This document shows positions 1 through 11,158 of a stretch of DNA of 64,000 nucleotides, in pieces (positions within the stretch are counted from its first letter, which is position 1; each line of letters begins with the position of its first letter). The DNA is from Acanthamoeba castellanii str. Neff (taxonomy: Eukaryota > Discosea > Longamoebia > Acanthamoebidae). The translations under genes and the position numbers were made by a program. Location: NCBI RefSeq assembly GCF_000313135.1, contig NW_004457712.1, positions 1,310,822 to 1,374,821 of the forward strand, in the 5' to 3' direction. The notes under the pieces are model-generated. The model was not told where the DNA came from, did no database searches, and saw nothing but the letters and a program-made list of their open reading frames with translations.

Positions 1-125
1 ACGGTCTCGGAGGCGCCGATCGGTGCGAGCAGGTGTGCGAAGGTTCCGCGCACGGCGGCCGCGGCGAGGGGGAGCGCCAGTGCGCCGCACACCACCTCCA
101 GTCGCTTCACAATCTCGTCCTCCAT
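1..125 (-). CDS. N-terminal fragment of an unrecognised protein (partial)
   Basis: The start codon is the complement of 123-125 and the frame stays open to the left edge, giving 41 complete codons. The peptide starts MEDEIVKRLEVVCGALALPL and continues through a short alanine run (AAAA) to an APIGASETV-like stretch. It looks like an ordinary amphipathic, helical N-terminus. There are too few residues to name a family. The base composition is the CpG-rich coding type of this genome, which supports real coding sequence. It is divergent from the RhoGEF gene on the plus strand, with about 315 bases between the two proposed starts. Confidence 0.55.
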   Translation of the reverse strand, partial: MEDEIVKRLEVVCGALALPLAAAAVRGTFAHLLAPIGASET

Positions 126-440
126 CTCGTTATCAAAATAAATGAAAAATAAAAATAATGTGAAATTGTTTTGTTGTTTGTTTTTTTTTGTTTTTTTGGT
201 TGTTCTGGCGGAGTGGGTGGAGTGTCGTGAGGGCTCTCGTGACGCAACCCAATACAAAAGAAAGAAGAAGACAAGTGCGCAACAAGATGGAAGAAGAGGA
301 GCATGACCGCCGCGAGGTGGAAGGCGAGACGCACGAAGAGGGGAGCGACGGGTGCGAAGTACCTGCGGAACACAAAGTGGAAGAGGATGAGCACCCAGCT
401 CGCGCGGCAGGAGGAGATGAAGCGATAGCACACGAGGAGA
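126..440. promoter_or_regulatory. Intergenic region between divergent genes
   Basis: This stretch separates the minus-strand start at 125 from the proposed plus-strand start at 441. The left part is AT-rich and contains a T-rich tract at about 167-200. The right part has an open plus-strand frame with an ATG at 286, so the downstream gene could start there or carry an extra 5' exon. I see no RNA gene and no clear TATA box. Confidence 0.4.
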
Positions 441-3400
441 TTGAAGATAAAGATGAAGGGCAACACGTCGCGGCCTCCCCCGAAGACTGTTCAACCAAAG
501 AGCGAAGAAAGCGAAACAACAAAGATCGAAAGCGAAGGAGGTGGCCAGGAGTCTGCGCCGCAAGAAGAAGAGCAGGACCACGAGGGCGGCGGCGACGACG
601 ACGAAGACGAAGCGGCAACGTTCGACCCCGAGGAGGGCTACGAGCAGGAAAAGAACCTGAGGAACCAGTCACGCGCCAACTCGGACGCCGACGCACGCGC
701 AGAAGGCCAACGAGAAGAAGAGGCCGTGGCCATCACCGAGCCGGACCATTCGCCCACCAGCAGCCTCGGTCCAGCCCCTCAGCCCGAGCCCGATCCCGAG
801 CTCTTGGCCGAGCCCGGCGTCGCCGTCGAAGACCAACAGCCAAGCGAAGCCGCGCCCGCGCCCGAGCACCACGCGGCGATCCCCGATGTGGTCATCCACG
901 ACTTTGGGCAGCCGGCCGAGCGCCACCACCGCGAGCACAAGGAGGAGGAGGACAAGGCGGCCGTGGCTGCGGCCGCCGGAGCTGCCGTGGGCGTGGTGGC
1001 CGCGGCTGCCACGGTGGGCGCCGATCCATCATCATCGGCGAAGCCGGTCGACAACAACAGCTGTGCAGGGACCGCCGCCGCTGGCGCTGCGGCCGGTGCG
1101 ACGAAGAAGAAGGGACTGTCGGGCCTGTTGAGCTTCGCCTACTCGCCGCGCAGCTTCAGCGCCGGGTCGGTGGCTGCGACGGCGGCTGGCGGCGGCGGCG
1201 CGTCGCCGCGTCGCGAGCTGTCGAGTTCGGCGCCGCATCCGCCGCTCCTGTCGCCGCGCATGATGTTCCTGCCCTCGCCGCCGCCGCCGCTCCACCTGCC
1301 CAAGCCCACGCCGCCGCTCGGCTCCACCGTCGGTTCGTTTCTCCCCAGTCACCGGTCCGTTTTAAGGTGGCGGTAGCAATCGCGAACTCACACGTGGCGC
1401 GCTGTGAACGGGCTGCAGGGCACGACCAGGAGCCGCAGGTGGTCTTGGTGCAGAAGTGCTGGCGACGCCGTGTGGCCCGACGCAAGATCCACGAGCTCGG
1501 TACCGACCATGATGACATCGATGAATGGTATTTATGTAAGGAATGCTATGTTTACTGACCGCGTTGCGTGAACAGTCATGCACAGTCGGGCGCGGTTCAA
1601 GGTGGCCGAGGAGATCGCCGTGACCGAGAAGAACTATGTCGACATTCTTCACACCATCATCGAGGTGGGTTGACACCTGTGGCTTCCCCTCCCCTCTTCC
1701 GACAATCGGGCTTACAGCACCGAATGGGTGGCGGCGGTTGGTGGGTGGCGGTTCGCAGGTCTTTATGGAGCCGCTCGCCAAGCAGCTCCCGGGGTGGATC
1801 GCCGAACAGAGCAAGGCCAAGAAGGTCAAGGGCGCGCCCGAGCCTCTCGATCCCGCCCTCGTACGCGCTCATCAAACCACCGCACACGCACACACGCACA
1901 AAGCACACGTGACACACACCACACACGGCACCGCACGCTCACAGCATGGCGCAGGTGGAGATCATGTTTGGGAACGTGAAAGAGCTGTACAAGATGCACA
2001 AGCCCTTCGCGGAGGCGCTGCAGCACGCCATCAAGAACTGGTTTCCCTACCGGCGGATGGGCGTGCTGTTCATGGACGTCGTACGTCGCATTCCACGATC
2101 GTGACTGGCCCACCTTGTTGCCGTGCAACAACAACCCAGTTTCATTCCGATTGGCAGCGACTAAACCAGAGATCGCGTTGCATGGAAACACCAGTTGTTG
2201 CGCCAGAACGGCTTCCTGGTCGAGTACGGCAAGTACGTGAACGGCTACGGGGCGGCGATCAAGCACTGGAACCAGGCCATGCGCCACCCGGCCTTCGCCC
2301 GCTTCATCAATGTACGTTGTTGTCGGCACCACCGCAAGCGTTTGCTGAACGCACTGTGTCGCCACTCCAGACGGCGCTTGACAACCCGCGATGCGCCCAC
2401 CTCGACTTTTGCTCGCTCATCATCGTACGCACCGAACCCACCAGCCCTCCCCCCGCGACCGTTCCAGACACGCGCACGACTGATCTTCGTTCTTTGTCTT
2501 TCCCATTCGCTTTTCTTTCTTTCGGGACCCGCACAGAACCCGGTGCAAAGAGTGCCCCGATACGCGCTGCTCCTGCGAGTGCGTTGCGCCCCTCCCCCCC
2601 ATTCACAATGCTGTGCCAGAGCTGACCAAGTTCAATCCCTGACGTGGCATGCTACTGCTCTCCAGGACATCCAAAAGCACACGTGGGCGGGCCACGGCGA
2701 CGAAGAGAGCGTCGCCCACGCCCTCGACAAGATACACATCGTCGCCGAGTACGGTACGGCGGCCTCTCCTCGCGCTCGCCGTGGAGGTCAGCTGAACTCT
2801 CCACCCCCCCCCTCCCCAACCCTCGCATTTCACACATTCCGCACTTGTCAAGTCAACGAGGCCAAGCGGGCTGCCGAGGGAATGGAGAGGACGACCTACC
2901 TGCAGGACCACATCGACGACAAGAAGCTCGCGGTACCGTTCTCTATGCTCTCGCCCGCGAGCTGATGGGACTGTACAGTCGTAGCTAAACGTGCTGGATT
3001 GCACCACCCCAGGCGAGCCTGTCGCAGCCGCAGCGCAAGTACATCAGGGAGGGACCACTCAAGCTCGTCCATAGAAGTGACTTCAAGGACCGACACGTAC
3101 GTTTCGGCGACCACCACCCCGAAATTCCGTGCCGACCGCGGCCCGCCGTGCGTGTTGTCGTCGTTGTTGTTGGCCTGACCTCTCACCTGCGCACAGGTGG
3201 TGCTGTTCAACGACATCGTCGTCATCACCGTGAGCAAACCCACCAGCAAGACGTCGCCACGACTACCGCCGTCGGCCCTGCCCACCGACCTGTGCGTCAA
3301 GGTACCGCCAGCACCACGGTTCCCTTTCCGGCTGCTCAGCTGTTGATTCCCTGACCGGCCGTCTCACAGGGCACGATCGAGCTGAAGCACTCGGTGGAGG

Positions 3401-3534
3401 CCAAGGCGCTCGACAAGCCCGAGCGAGGCCTGCAGCTGACCGTGCACGGCAAGACCACCAAGTGGCAGGCCGCCACGGTCAAGGACCGCGACGAGTGGCT
3501 GCGCGACCTCCAGTCCCTCTCCACTCGACCATAA
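441..3534 (+). CDS. RhoGEF with DH and PH domains (Dbl family)
   Basis: Probable guanine nucleotide exchange factor for a Rho/Rac GTPase. The first ~300 codons (441 to about 1328) are low-complexity, acidic and alanine-rich. After an intron comes an IQ-like segment, VQKCWRRRVARRK (about 1448-1486), a possible calmodulin contact. The DH domain begins near 1600 with EEIAVTEKNYVDIL, the classical CR1 block, and continues over several small exons. It includes NPVQRVPRYALLL (about 2539-2577), which is the CR3 block. The PH domain runs from about 3040 (REGPLKLVHRSDFKDRH) through VVLFNDIVVIT to DEWLRDLQSL, with the invariant PH tryptophan, and stops at 3532-3534. The start is uncertain: an ATG at 286 lies in another frame, and the donor of the intron near 1329-1438 is not canonical. 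The BAR-RasGAP gene follows 94 bases downstream on the same strand. Confidence 0.82.
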
Positions 3535-3628
3535 CTGAAATTCTGGTCTGCGCCCGGGCCGAAACAACTTCAGAATAATAAAAAATAACAAAAGACACAA
3601 TATTCAGAGATAATAAATAGGGGCGAGG

Positions 3629-6600
3629 ATGAAGCCGGCGAAGAAGAAGCTGGTACCGAACACCAGCTCCGTGACAGAGCGGTGGAAGAAGAAGGTGGCG
3701 ATCAAGAAGACCAAGATCCTTCAAGCGATTGCGGTATCGGAGAACTCGGGCTATACAACAGGTACCGATCCCGCCCCACTACTGCTCCTTCATTCGTGGT
3801 CCCCAGTTCATCTCTTCTTCTTCTTCTTCTTTTATGGCCAGAGATCAATCATCACCCTCCATTTGTTTGATTTCCACTCTTCCCCATTACCCGTATCGAT
3901 GATTGCTTTTTGTTTACGCTGCCCATTGCGCCCGCGATAGAATTCAAGGGGAACAATGAGCGAATCAAGGAGCTGGAAAAGAGCTACAACGAGGCTGCGC
4001 GTCTCGCCCGCGCCTTGATGCGCGACGAGCAGTGTACGTCGCGCCCACCCATCCACCCGTACAGCTTTATCTCCCCCTCGCGGCAAGTCGCTCATCTCTA
4101 CGCGCGCGTAGCCTACGCCTCTGCAAGCTTGGCCATGGGGGAGCAGCTGTCGGCCATAGGCGCCCCTGAGAAGCTGAAGAGCATCGCGGGTACGTCTACT
4201 ACACCCCATCTGGCTCTGACCGACTGCCACACTGCGCTTACCATCATGTACCCGACCGACCCACGCTCGCGCAGGACCCGCCCTGGTGCAGTTCGCAGGC
4301 GTGCAGACCACGCTGGGCCAGGCTCGCGAAGAATTCGTACGCAGTGACAGCTCTATTCATTCACTCACTCACTCCTTCGTTCCTCTCTTCCTTTTGGTTT
4401 GATTGATGACCCAGGCGTGTGGGCATGTGCCGCTCACATTAACACTTGTGTGTGACTTTTCTTGTTGTACTGCGCGTTACACAGTGCAAAGAGGCGATGA
4501 GCTACGTCAACGCCATCGAGAGGTTCACGAAGGAGGAGATCACCCTCGCGCGGGTACGCTGTGCCCACCATGAAGCTATGAAGCGCTGTCTACGCGGCTC
4601 ACGCACGACACACGCACTCACCACCACTACCACCAACAGAGGGCCAAGCAACGGTTCAGGGAGTCGCGCATTCAGTTCGACACTGCCAGCTCCCAACTCC
4701 AGAGCCAGCTTTCATCGAAGACCGACAAGCCCTTGGAACTCTTCTCGGTGCGTCACCACGCTACGTACCGCACGCCGCACACGCATGCGACACACACAAC
4801 ACACCACATACGCACAGGCCACGATGCACGGCGGGTTCTGATGTGAAAGTGCGCGCGCAGGCGTACACGCACTACCACTACGCCAAGCGCAAGTACAACC
4901 GCCGCCTGATCGAGGCCTCCAATCGGCTGTCGGACGCCATCGAGATGAAGGAGTTCGTCGTGCTGGAGCACTACGTTCAGTACATGCGAGCGCAGCTCGA
5001 GCACCTCCGCGCTGCCTATCAGCACCTGTACAACCTCGACTCCTACATCACCGAACTCCAAATGTACATACACAAGGTATGCACATTCTCTCAGCTGCAT
5101 TCCATAGAGACTACTTGGAATGTTCATTCATAACATTCCATCGATTCGACCCGACTCCGTAAAACAGCAAAGGGAGCAGTCGGCCGAGCAGAAGGCGCAA
5201 AAGGAGGAGCTCAAGCGGCAGCGCGCAATCCTCGCCGAGCAGAACAAGTATCGGCCGCTCGTTGAGGTACCGCGCGACCCCCGCACGACCCGCTGGCGAA
5301 ATGCGGAAAACTAACGTTCGACGTGTGTCGTGTGGCGCGCCGTGTGTTTGTTAAAGTTGCTGGCCAACCCCGATTTGGCGGTGGTGGGCGCCATTTGCGT
5401 GTCGGCGGGGGCGGACCAAGCCCAGACGCTGGAGACGTTGGTGCAGATCTTGGACGCCTACAAGCTCACGCTGCCCATCATCTACATCGGAATCACCAAA
5501 GAGGTCAGCGAAACCGGTACGCATACTCGGAATTCCGCGCTCAAAGACCCACACACACACACACACACAACTGACGCGATTCGATGCGCGCAGACACGGC
5601 AGCGACTCTGTTCCGAGGCAACACCACGGCGACGAAGCTGATGACGGCCTTCACGCGCCTCACCGGCCGACCCTACATGCTGGCCACCCTCCAGAGCCTC
5701 ATGAACGAATTCATGGCCTCCAATGATGGCTACGAGGTTTTCGCCACGCCCCTGCAACCCCGCGGGGTCCACACGGATCGCTAACCGAGGCCCGGCGTAA
5801 TTCGCTTCACGTCTGGGGTGGGTGGTAAATAGGTGGATCCCCTGAAGGCGAAAGAGGGTGACGACACGGAGGCGAACATGCGGAGGCTGCTGGACAACTG
5901 CCAGCGGATCATGGACGCCGTCTACTCCACCGCACCAATGATCCCCACGTACGCGACGCTTTGCCTGTTATTCTAATAATTAGGACTATTACTTTTGTTG
6001 CTCGGTTGGTGAAGCGCAGTTGGGCCTAACGCGTTATCGCTGTGCTTTTCGTCGGGGTGTGTGTGTGGGTGTGTGTCGACAGCCCGTTCAAGGCGATGAT
6101 GGCGCACCTGCGACAGGAGTGCGTGAAGCGTTTCCCGGACAGCTATCACAAGTCCATCGCCGGCTTCATTTTCCTTCGTTTCTTCTGCCCGGCCATCCTC
6201 TCGCCCGACTCCAACGGCATCACCACAGGTATCCACCAGCCACCACCGCAACGAAGAAGAAAGAACTGAGTTGACGCTCACACTCGCTCGCCCCCCCCCC
6301 TTCCCCCAACGACACCAGTGCCGGTGTCACCCGACAGGCGTCGGCCTCTCGTGCTGCTGAGCAAGACGATTCAGAATCTGGCCAACGAAGTGCTCTTCGG
6401 TCAGAAGGAGCAGTTCATGCTGCCCGCCAACGCGTTCATCGAGGCCAACAAGGAGCGCATCCATCAGTTCTTCGACGAAATCGCCGTACGTGTGCCCTCT
6501 CTCTCTCTCTCTCGACGATCAGGCCGCAGTTGCTCTCGGTACTGACAGCTTGGGTGGGTTTGGGGGGGATTGCGCAGACCGAGCCCGACAACCTGCTGGA

Positions 6601-6790
6601 CTACACGCCGCTGCAGTCGCTGGAGCAGGTCAACAGCAAGCACCTGCCCGACATCCATCATCACGTGGTGAAGAACTTGACCAAGATCGCGCAGTCGCTC
6701 ATCACCTACGACCAGAAGGAGTCCATCCCGCTGCTCGCCCACATCCTCGCCCAACTCGACGACGAGTCCGATCCGCTCCAGCCGCAATGA
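3629..6790 (+). CDS. BAR domain-RasGAP protein
   Basis: Predicted Ras GTPase-activating protein carrying its own membrane-curvature module. From the start MKPAKKKLV the first half (about 3629-5270) is a long, charged helical region spread over many exons, for example ERIKELEKSYNEAARLARAL and KEAMSYVNAIERFTKEEI. It ends in HYAKRKYNRRLIEASNRL, consistent with a BAR/AH dimer. The second half (about 5355-6750) is the RasGAP fold. TLFRGNTTATKLM (about 5600-5640) carries the arginine finger, and FIFLRFFCPAI (about 6166-6198) is the FLR signature that stabilises it, so the domain should be active. The C-terminus has RasGAP-tail helices (NLTKIAQSL) and stops at 6788-6790. A DH-PH RhoGEF lies directly upstream, and the two together contain the RhoGEF-BAR-RasGAP set of Dictyostelium RGBARG. 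BAR assignment rests on pattern only; RasGAP is firm. Confidence 0.88.
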
Positions 6791-7103
6791 CGCTTTGCCT
6801 TCTTCTCCCTCTCAAATCAGCGGTAAAACATGTACAATTTTGTTTTCTTCTTCTTCTTCTTCTTCTTCTCTCTCTCTCTCTCTCTCTTCCTGCCATCATT
6901 GCTGATTCCACCCTCCAGTGGAGTGATCACCCAACACTTGTATCAAGCAAGTGGACAGAAGAGCACTGTGTTTCTTGTCCAGTTGAAAAGTAATCTGAAA
7001 AATTGCTGCAATTTTTGTGATTGGCTACGGCGTTGGGTTGGGCAACCACACAGCTGCGGCCCAACTTTTTTCTTTTCCCTTCATCGTACCCGTGACAGTC
7101 AAG
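6791..7103. other. Intergenic region with a pyrimidine tract
   Basis: These 313 bases contain the RasGAP 3' flank and the protease promoter. A TTC/CT tract lies at about 6841-6893. An ATTGG (inverted CCAAT) motif occurs near 7019-7023, about 80 bases before the protease start. No RNA gene or ORF is supported here. Confidence 0.4.
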
Positions 7104-8866
7104 ATGGCGCGCGTCCACTACGTTCTCGCGGTCCTCGCCGCTCTGGCCGTCCTCTTCATCGCCGCTGAGGCTGGCACCATGACTGGTACGCGCACACGAA
7201 ATCAATAACAAAGCATCAAATGGATTCCATTTCGATTTCTTTCTAAAATTGTCGGGTGGAGCAGCCGAGCAGCAGTTCCGTCAGTTTGCCGCCCAGTACG
7301 GCAAGAGCTACGCCTCGGAGGAGTTCGGCGAGAGGCTCAGGATCTTCAGGGTACCCTTGTCCTCTCTCTTTCTCTCCAGCCAAGATGAACAAAAGTTGAC
7401 GAATGATCGATCATCCACAGGATAACCTGGATCGCATCGATGCCCTCAACTCGGCCAACACCGGCGCCCGCTACGGCGTCAACAAGTTCGCCGATCTCAC
7501 CCCCAAGGAGTTCAAGGTACCGCACAACGTCAAGTCTTGTTGGCTCTACACGCGTTTTGCGCAATTATTATTTTGCATTCATTATTATTCGTTTTCATGT
7601 ATTGCATCGGAATGTGTGGTATGCGCGTTGGGTGGTTGGCTGACTAGCGCGTTATTCTTCTTCTTCTGTGCCTGTGGCAGGCTACGTACCTCAAGGGTGC
7701 GCGCAGCGCCGGTCAGAAGAAGGCCGCCGCTACCGCCAAGCTCGACATGACCGGTCCCCTCCCCTCCCAGTTCGACTGGCGCGACAAGGGCGCCGTCACC
7801 CCCACCAAGGACCAGGGCCAGTGCGGTTCCTGTACGTAACCTGCCCCACTCACCCAGCAGTCGAGCGTTGTTGTGCTGACGTCGTCACGATGTTGCTGGT
7901 TCAGGCTGGGCGTTCAGCGTGACTGAGGCGATTGAGAGCCAGTGGTTCCTCTCCGGCCGCAAGCTGGTCAGCCTCGCGCCCCAGCAGATCGTCGACTGCG
8001 ACCAGGGCAACGGCGACTACGGCTGTGACGGTGGCGACCCTCCCACGGCCTACGAGTACGTGATCAAGGCCGGCGGTCTCGACACCGAGGAGTCCTACCC
8101 CTACACTGCCGGTACGCACCTTGACCCCGCCCGACAACATCACACACCGCAGACGCACACGCACACCCACAAACAAGGCTTAACGCGCCGACCAATCGTG
8201 CAGAGGACGGTCAGTGTGCCTTCAAGCCCTCTGCCGTGGGTGCCAAGATCTCCAACTGGACCTACATCACCACCACCAAGAACGAGACCGAGATGCAGTA
8301 CGGTCTTGCCAGCAGGGGACCCCTCTCCATCTGCGTTGATGCCTGTACGCCCACTGCCTCCGCGGGACCCGCGTTGCCGCACACCACTGACCTCCTCCTC
8401 CCCCCATCGGCATTCCAGCCTCGTGGCAGTACTACATCGGTGGCGTCATCACCAGCCTGTGCGAAGACAGCCTCGACCACTGCGTCATGTACGTGGACTC
8501 CCAATGCGTCCACCCAACCCAAGCTCTGGTCCGCTCGCTCACGGTCTCTCCTCGCTCTCTCTTCTCTCTCTCTCTCTATTCCCTGCGATGTCTAGGATCA
8601 CTGGCTACTCGGTCCAGGAGGGCTGGGACTTCATGAAGTACGACGTCTGGAACATCCGTAACTCGTGGGGCGAGGATTGGGGCTATGGTGGCTACCTCTA
8701 CGTCCAGCGCGGCTCCAACCTCTGCGGTACCGAGCTCCGTCCAACCCTACCCACCCACCACACTGAGTAACGACGGACGAGGCCTTGTGAGCTCATCTTT
8801 GCCTTTTCCCCCTTTGTGTGAATGCACACAGGTGTCGGCGATGAGGTGACCATTCCCCTCGTGTAA
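7104..8866 (+). CDS. Secreted papain-family cysteine protease (cathepsin L-like)
   Basis: The product begins with a signal peptide ([20 protein letters not shown], then EAG). An I29 inhibitor propeptide follows, with [20 protein letters not shown] and [13 protein letters not shown]. The mature enzyme starts near [15 protein letters not shown]. The oxyanion glutamine and catalytic cysteine are in DQGQCGSC, and an intron splits this from WAFS. The catalytic histidine is in DHCVMITGYS, where the codon for M is split by an intron, and the asparagine is in [19 protein letters not shown]. All four active-site elements are present, so a lysosomal or secreted endopeptidase is expected. The usual CNGG block reads [13 protein letters not shown]. 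At least seven introns interrupt the gene, and it stops at 8864-8866. Proteases of this type are abundant in phagotrophic amoebae and digest ingested prey; that role is inference. Confidence 0.93.
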
Positions 8867-9606
8867 GGGAGGCCAACCGCGACTCGCAGCTCAACTGCAA
8901 CAACTGCTCTCTGTGTAAAACTTCGACGACGGCCGAAAGAGGCGCCGGGCAAGGGGGGCACGCGTGCGCCTCCCTCTCTCCTTCGCCTGCATGTGCATTG
9001 GCAACCTGTGGAAATGCACACGGCCCGTTTGATTTGAACTTTATTCAGCCGTGTGTGCGCACGCACGAGGCACCATTGCGAGTGCGTCGATCGCACACCA
9101 CGCGGTGCTGGCCTCTGTGCAATGCGTGTAGGTCCGCGCGCGCCTCCTTGCCGCCACCCGACATTTCGGCGGGGGCCGCCTTGTCTCCGCCCACACCGGA
9201 TCGCGTGCCCCCAGGCCTCGACCTAGAAGCCCTCCTTTGCCTTCTGCTTGGTGTGCTTCTTGGTGGCTCATGGTGCGTTGCGTTCAGTCGACAACACGCG
9301 AAATTTCCGATTCGGCCAACCATCAAGCGGGCGAACCTGCGAGTTGTCGGTGATGCACGCGGGGAGGGACCAATCGACTGGGGTGGCGACCCTCCCTCCA
9401 TCAAGATTATCCACCCTCCCCTGTATCGCGTGTCTCTTCAAGTCCACGGCATCACGCCACCTCCACGCCCCGCATTTGTCGTGCGTAGACGCAGCTTTCT
9501 TTTTCAATTCATATTCTCTCTGTACCACCATCAACTCATAACATCATCGTCTACTTTACCACACACACAGCATCATCAACATCAACATCAACAACCCGGT
9601 CCATCG
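8867..9606. other. Intergenic region, no gene seen
   Basis: These 740 bases lie between the protease stop and the next proposed start. The frame of the downstream gene is open far upstream (to about 8998), but the translated sequence there has no coding look and no acceptable start. I therefore treat it as promoter and 5' leader. A CAT/CAA repeat (about 9568-9595) immediately precedes the start codon. Confidence 0.35.
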
Positions 9607-11028
9607 ATGGCAGAGACAGAGACAGGCGCGCAATCGGTCAGCCCAGGGCATCCGGCGCCAGAGCCTGGGTGGCCGAGCCCAGTGGCCGCCAACGCCGCCG
9701 CAGCGGCCGGCGGAGGGCCTGGGCTGACCCTGGGCCAGGCCCTGCTGGCCGGGAGCGAGGGCCAGCAGCAGTACATCCACACCGTGCTGCAGCACATCAC
9801 GACGGCGGCGGCCGAGAAGTACGCCTCGCACCGCAAGCGCAAGCATCGACGACGATCGTCCGGTGGCGATGACAGGAGGAAGAAGGGACATCGGCACGAG
9901 AAGAAGGAGAGGAGAAAGAGGCGGCACGATGACGAGGAAAAGGAGGGTGGAGGAGGTGATGACCCGCGAAAGGTGACGACGTCGCCTTCTTCGTCATCAG
10001 CGTCTTCTTCGACGGACGAGGAGGAGGGCGGGAAGGAGTGGAAACGAAGGCGGAGGGAGAGCACGATGTCGCCCCTGCTCAAGATGGTCATGTCGGACCT
10101 CTCACGAGGCTTCTTCGAGCTCAAGGCGGCCGGCGTCCACAGGTCAAGGCAAGGCGGACTCCCCCAGGGTCTGGGGCTGGGCGAAGGCCTGAGCCTAGGC
10201 GCCACGTCAGCTTCTTCTACTTCAACGACGTCTACATCACTCCATCACCACCCTCCCCAGCGCGCCTCCTTGCCGCAGCCGCACTCGAGGCCACTACTTC
10301 CACTTCCTCGAAGCAATAGTCGACCTTCACCTCACGCGGCCACCCCAGCTGCGCCATCATCGTCCTCTCTACTCGAACCGCCTCGCTTCCCACTCATGAC
10401 CGACGATCGACGGCTCCCGCTCCCTCTGCCTCTTGCCTCCTCCCCTGGCTTGGCAACTGCTTCATACCACCGGCACCCTCCACCCTCATCCCCCTCGCCC
10501 TGCGTAGGGCAAGGCCAGGCCTATCATCCGCCTCAGCGAGCCTATCCCCCACATCAAGTAGTACCAGGTCGCCAGCTGCAGCAGCCTCGTCAGTGGCCAA
10601 TGCAGCAACTCCAGCCGCCGCAGCAGCGTCAACACCACCACTTTCCTCACTACCACCATCAGCATCGCCATGGGACTCAGCAGCCCTCCGAGTGGAGCTC
10701 GGCCGACCCGCCCTCCGATGGAGACGCGGAATCGCCCTCGGTCGGTGAGGCCACACGAACGCAGCATCTGCCTTCGATGATGGCTCCTTCTTCCGATCAA
10801 CAACACGACCTCACGTCCGAGACTGAGATTCAGTCCGGTCGCGTGGTGTGGCGCCGAGGTCCGCCCATCCTCCCTCCGCCCATTCCGTCGCTGTCGTCAG
10901 CGCCCCACTTCCTCGGCTCGACGCCTCGAAGTCTGCTCCCGTCCTGGCCTTCTATGGGAACCTACTCGCCCGCCTTCGCCCAGCACCAGCTGCACCTCCC
11001 TCCCCCAAGCGATGGCCTCCACTTTTAG
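9607..11028 (+). CDS. Basic, low-complexity protein of unknown function
   Basis: A single uninterrupted frame of 473 codons starts at MAETETGAQ. The N-terminus has a possible helix (GLTLGQALLAG, then YIHTVLQHITTAAAEKYA). This is followed by a strongly basic block (SHRKRKHRRR, KKERRKRRHDD) that would serve as a nuclear localisation signal. A second short conserved-looking segment is MSPLLKMVMSDLSRGFFELK (about 10066-10125). The rest is rich in Ser, Pro, His and Gln and probably disordered. I recognise no domain. Nuclear localisation is an inference from the basic blocks. A long antisense frame also exists across part of this stretch, but its arginine- and serine-rich translation looks like a shadow. 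The upstream frame is open, so an earlier start cannot be excluded. Confidence 0.55.
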   Translation: MAETETGAQSVSPGHPAPEPGWPSPVAANAAAAAGGGPGLTLGQALLAGSEGQQQYIHTVLQHITTAAAEKYASHRKRKHRRRSSGGDDRRKKGHRHEKKERRKRRHDDEEKEGGGGDDPRKVTTSPSSSSASSSTDEEEGGKEWKRRRRESTMSPLLKMVMSDLSRGFFELKAAGVHRSRQGGLPQGLGLGEGLSLGATSASSTSTTSTSLHHHPPQRASLPQPHSRPLLPLPRSNSRPSPHAATPAAPSSSSLLEPPRFPLMTDDRRLPLPLPLASSPGLATASYHRHPPPSSPSPCVGQGQAYHPPQRAYPPHQVVPGRQLQQPRQWPMQQLQPPQQRQHHHFPHYHHQHRHGTQQPSEWSSADPPSDGDAESPSVGEATRTQHLPSMMAPSSDQQHDLTSETEIQSGRVVWRRGPPILPPPIPSLSSAPHFLGSTPRSLLPSWPSMGTYSPAFAQHQLHLPPPSDGLHF

Positions 11029-11158
11029 CCTTTTGTGCTTCTCCTTGGCCAATTCCAGGAAACAAACAGAGTTGAAACAATTTTTTGAAATTTGAGCCCA
11101 GTGAGGGGGGGTAAAAGGAAAAAGAAAGGCTTGGAAGCAAGGACGCAGATAAGAAGAG

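Noticed and set aside
188..1558. Long plus-strand open frame overlapping the RhoGEF N-terminus
   Set aside because: Its left two thirds translate to arginine-rich sequence typical of a wrong frame of GC-rich DNA. Only its last part, with the IQ-like segment, is used as an exon of the RhoGEF model.
8998..9606. N-terminal extension of the basic low-complexity protein
   Set aside because: The frame is open, but the translated peptide has no coding character and covers the promoter side of the intergenic region. A start at 9607 is simpler.
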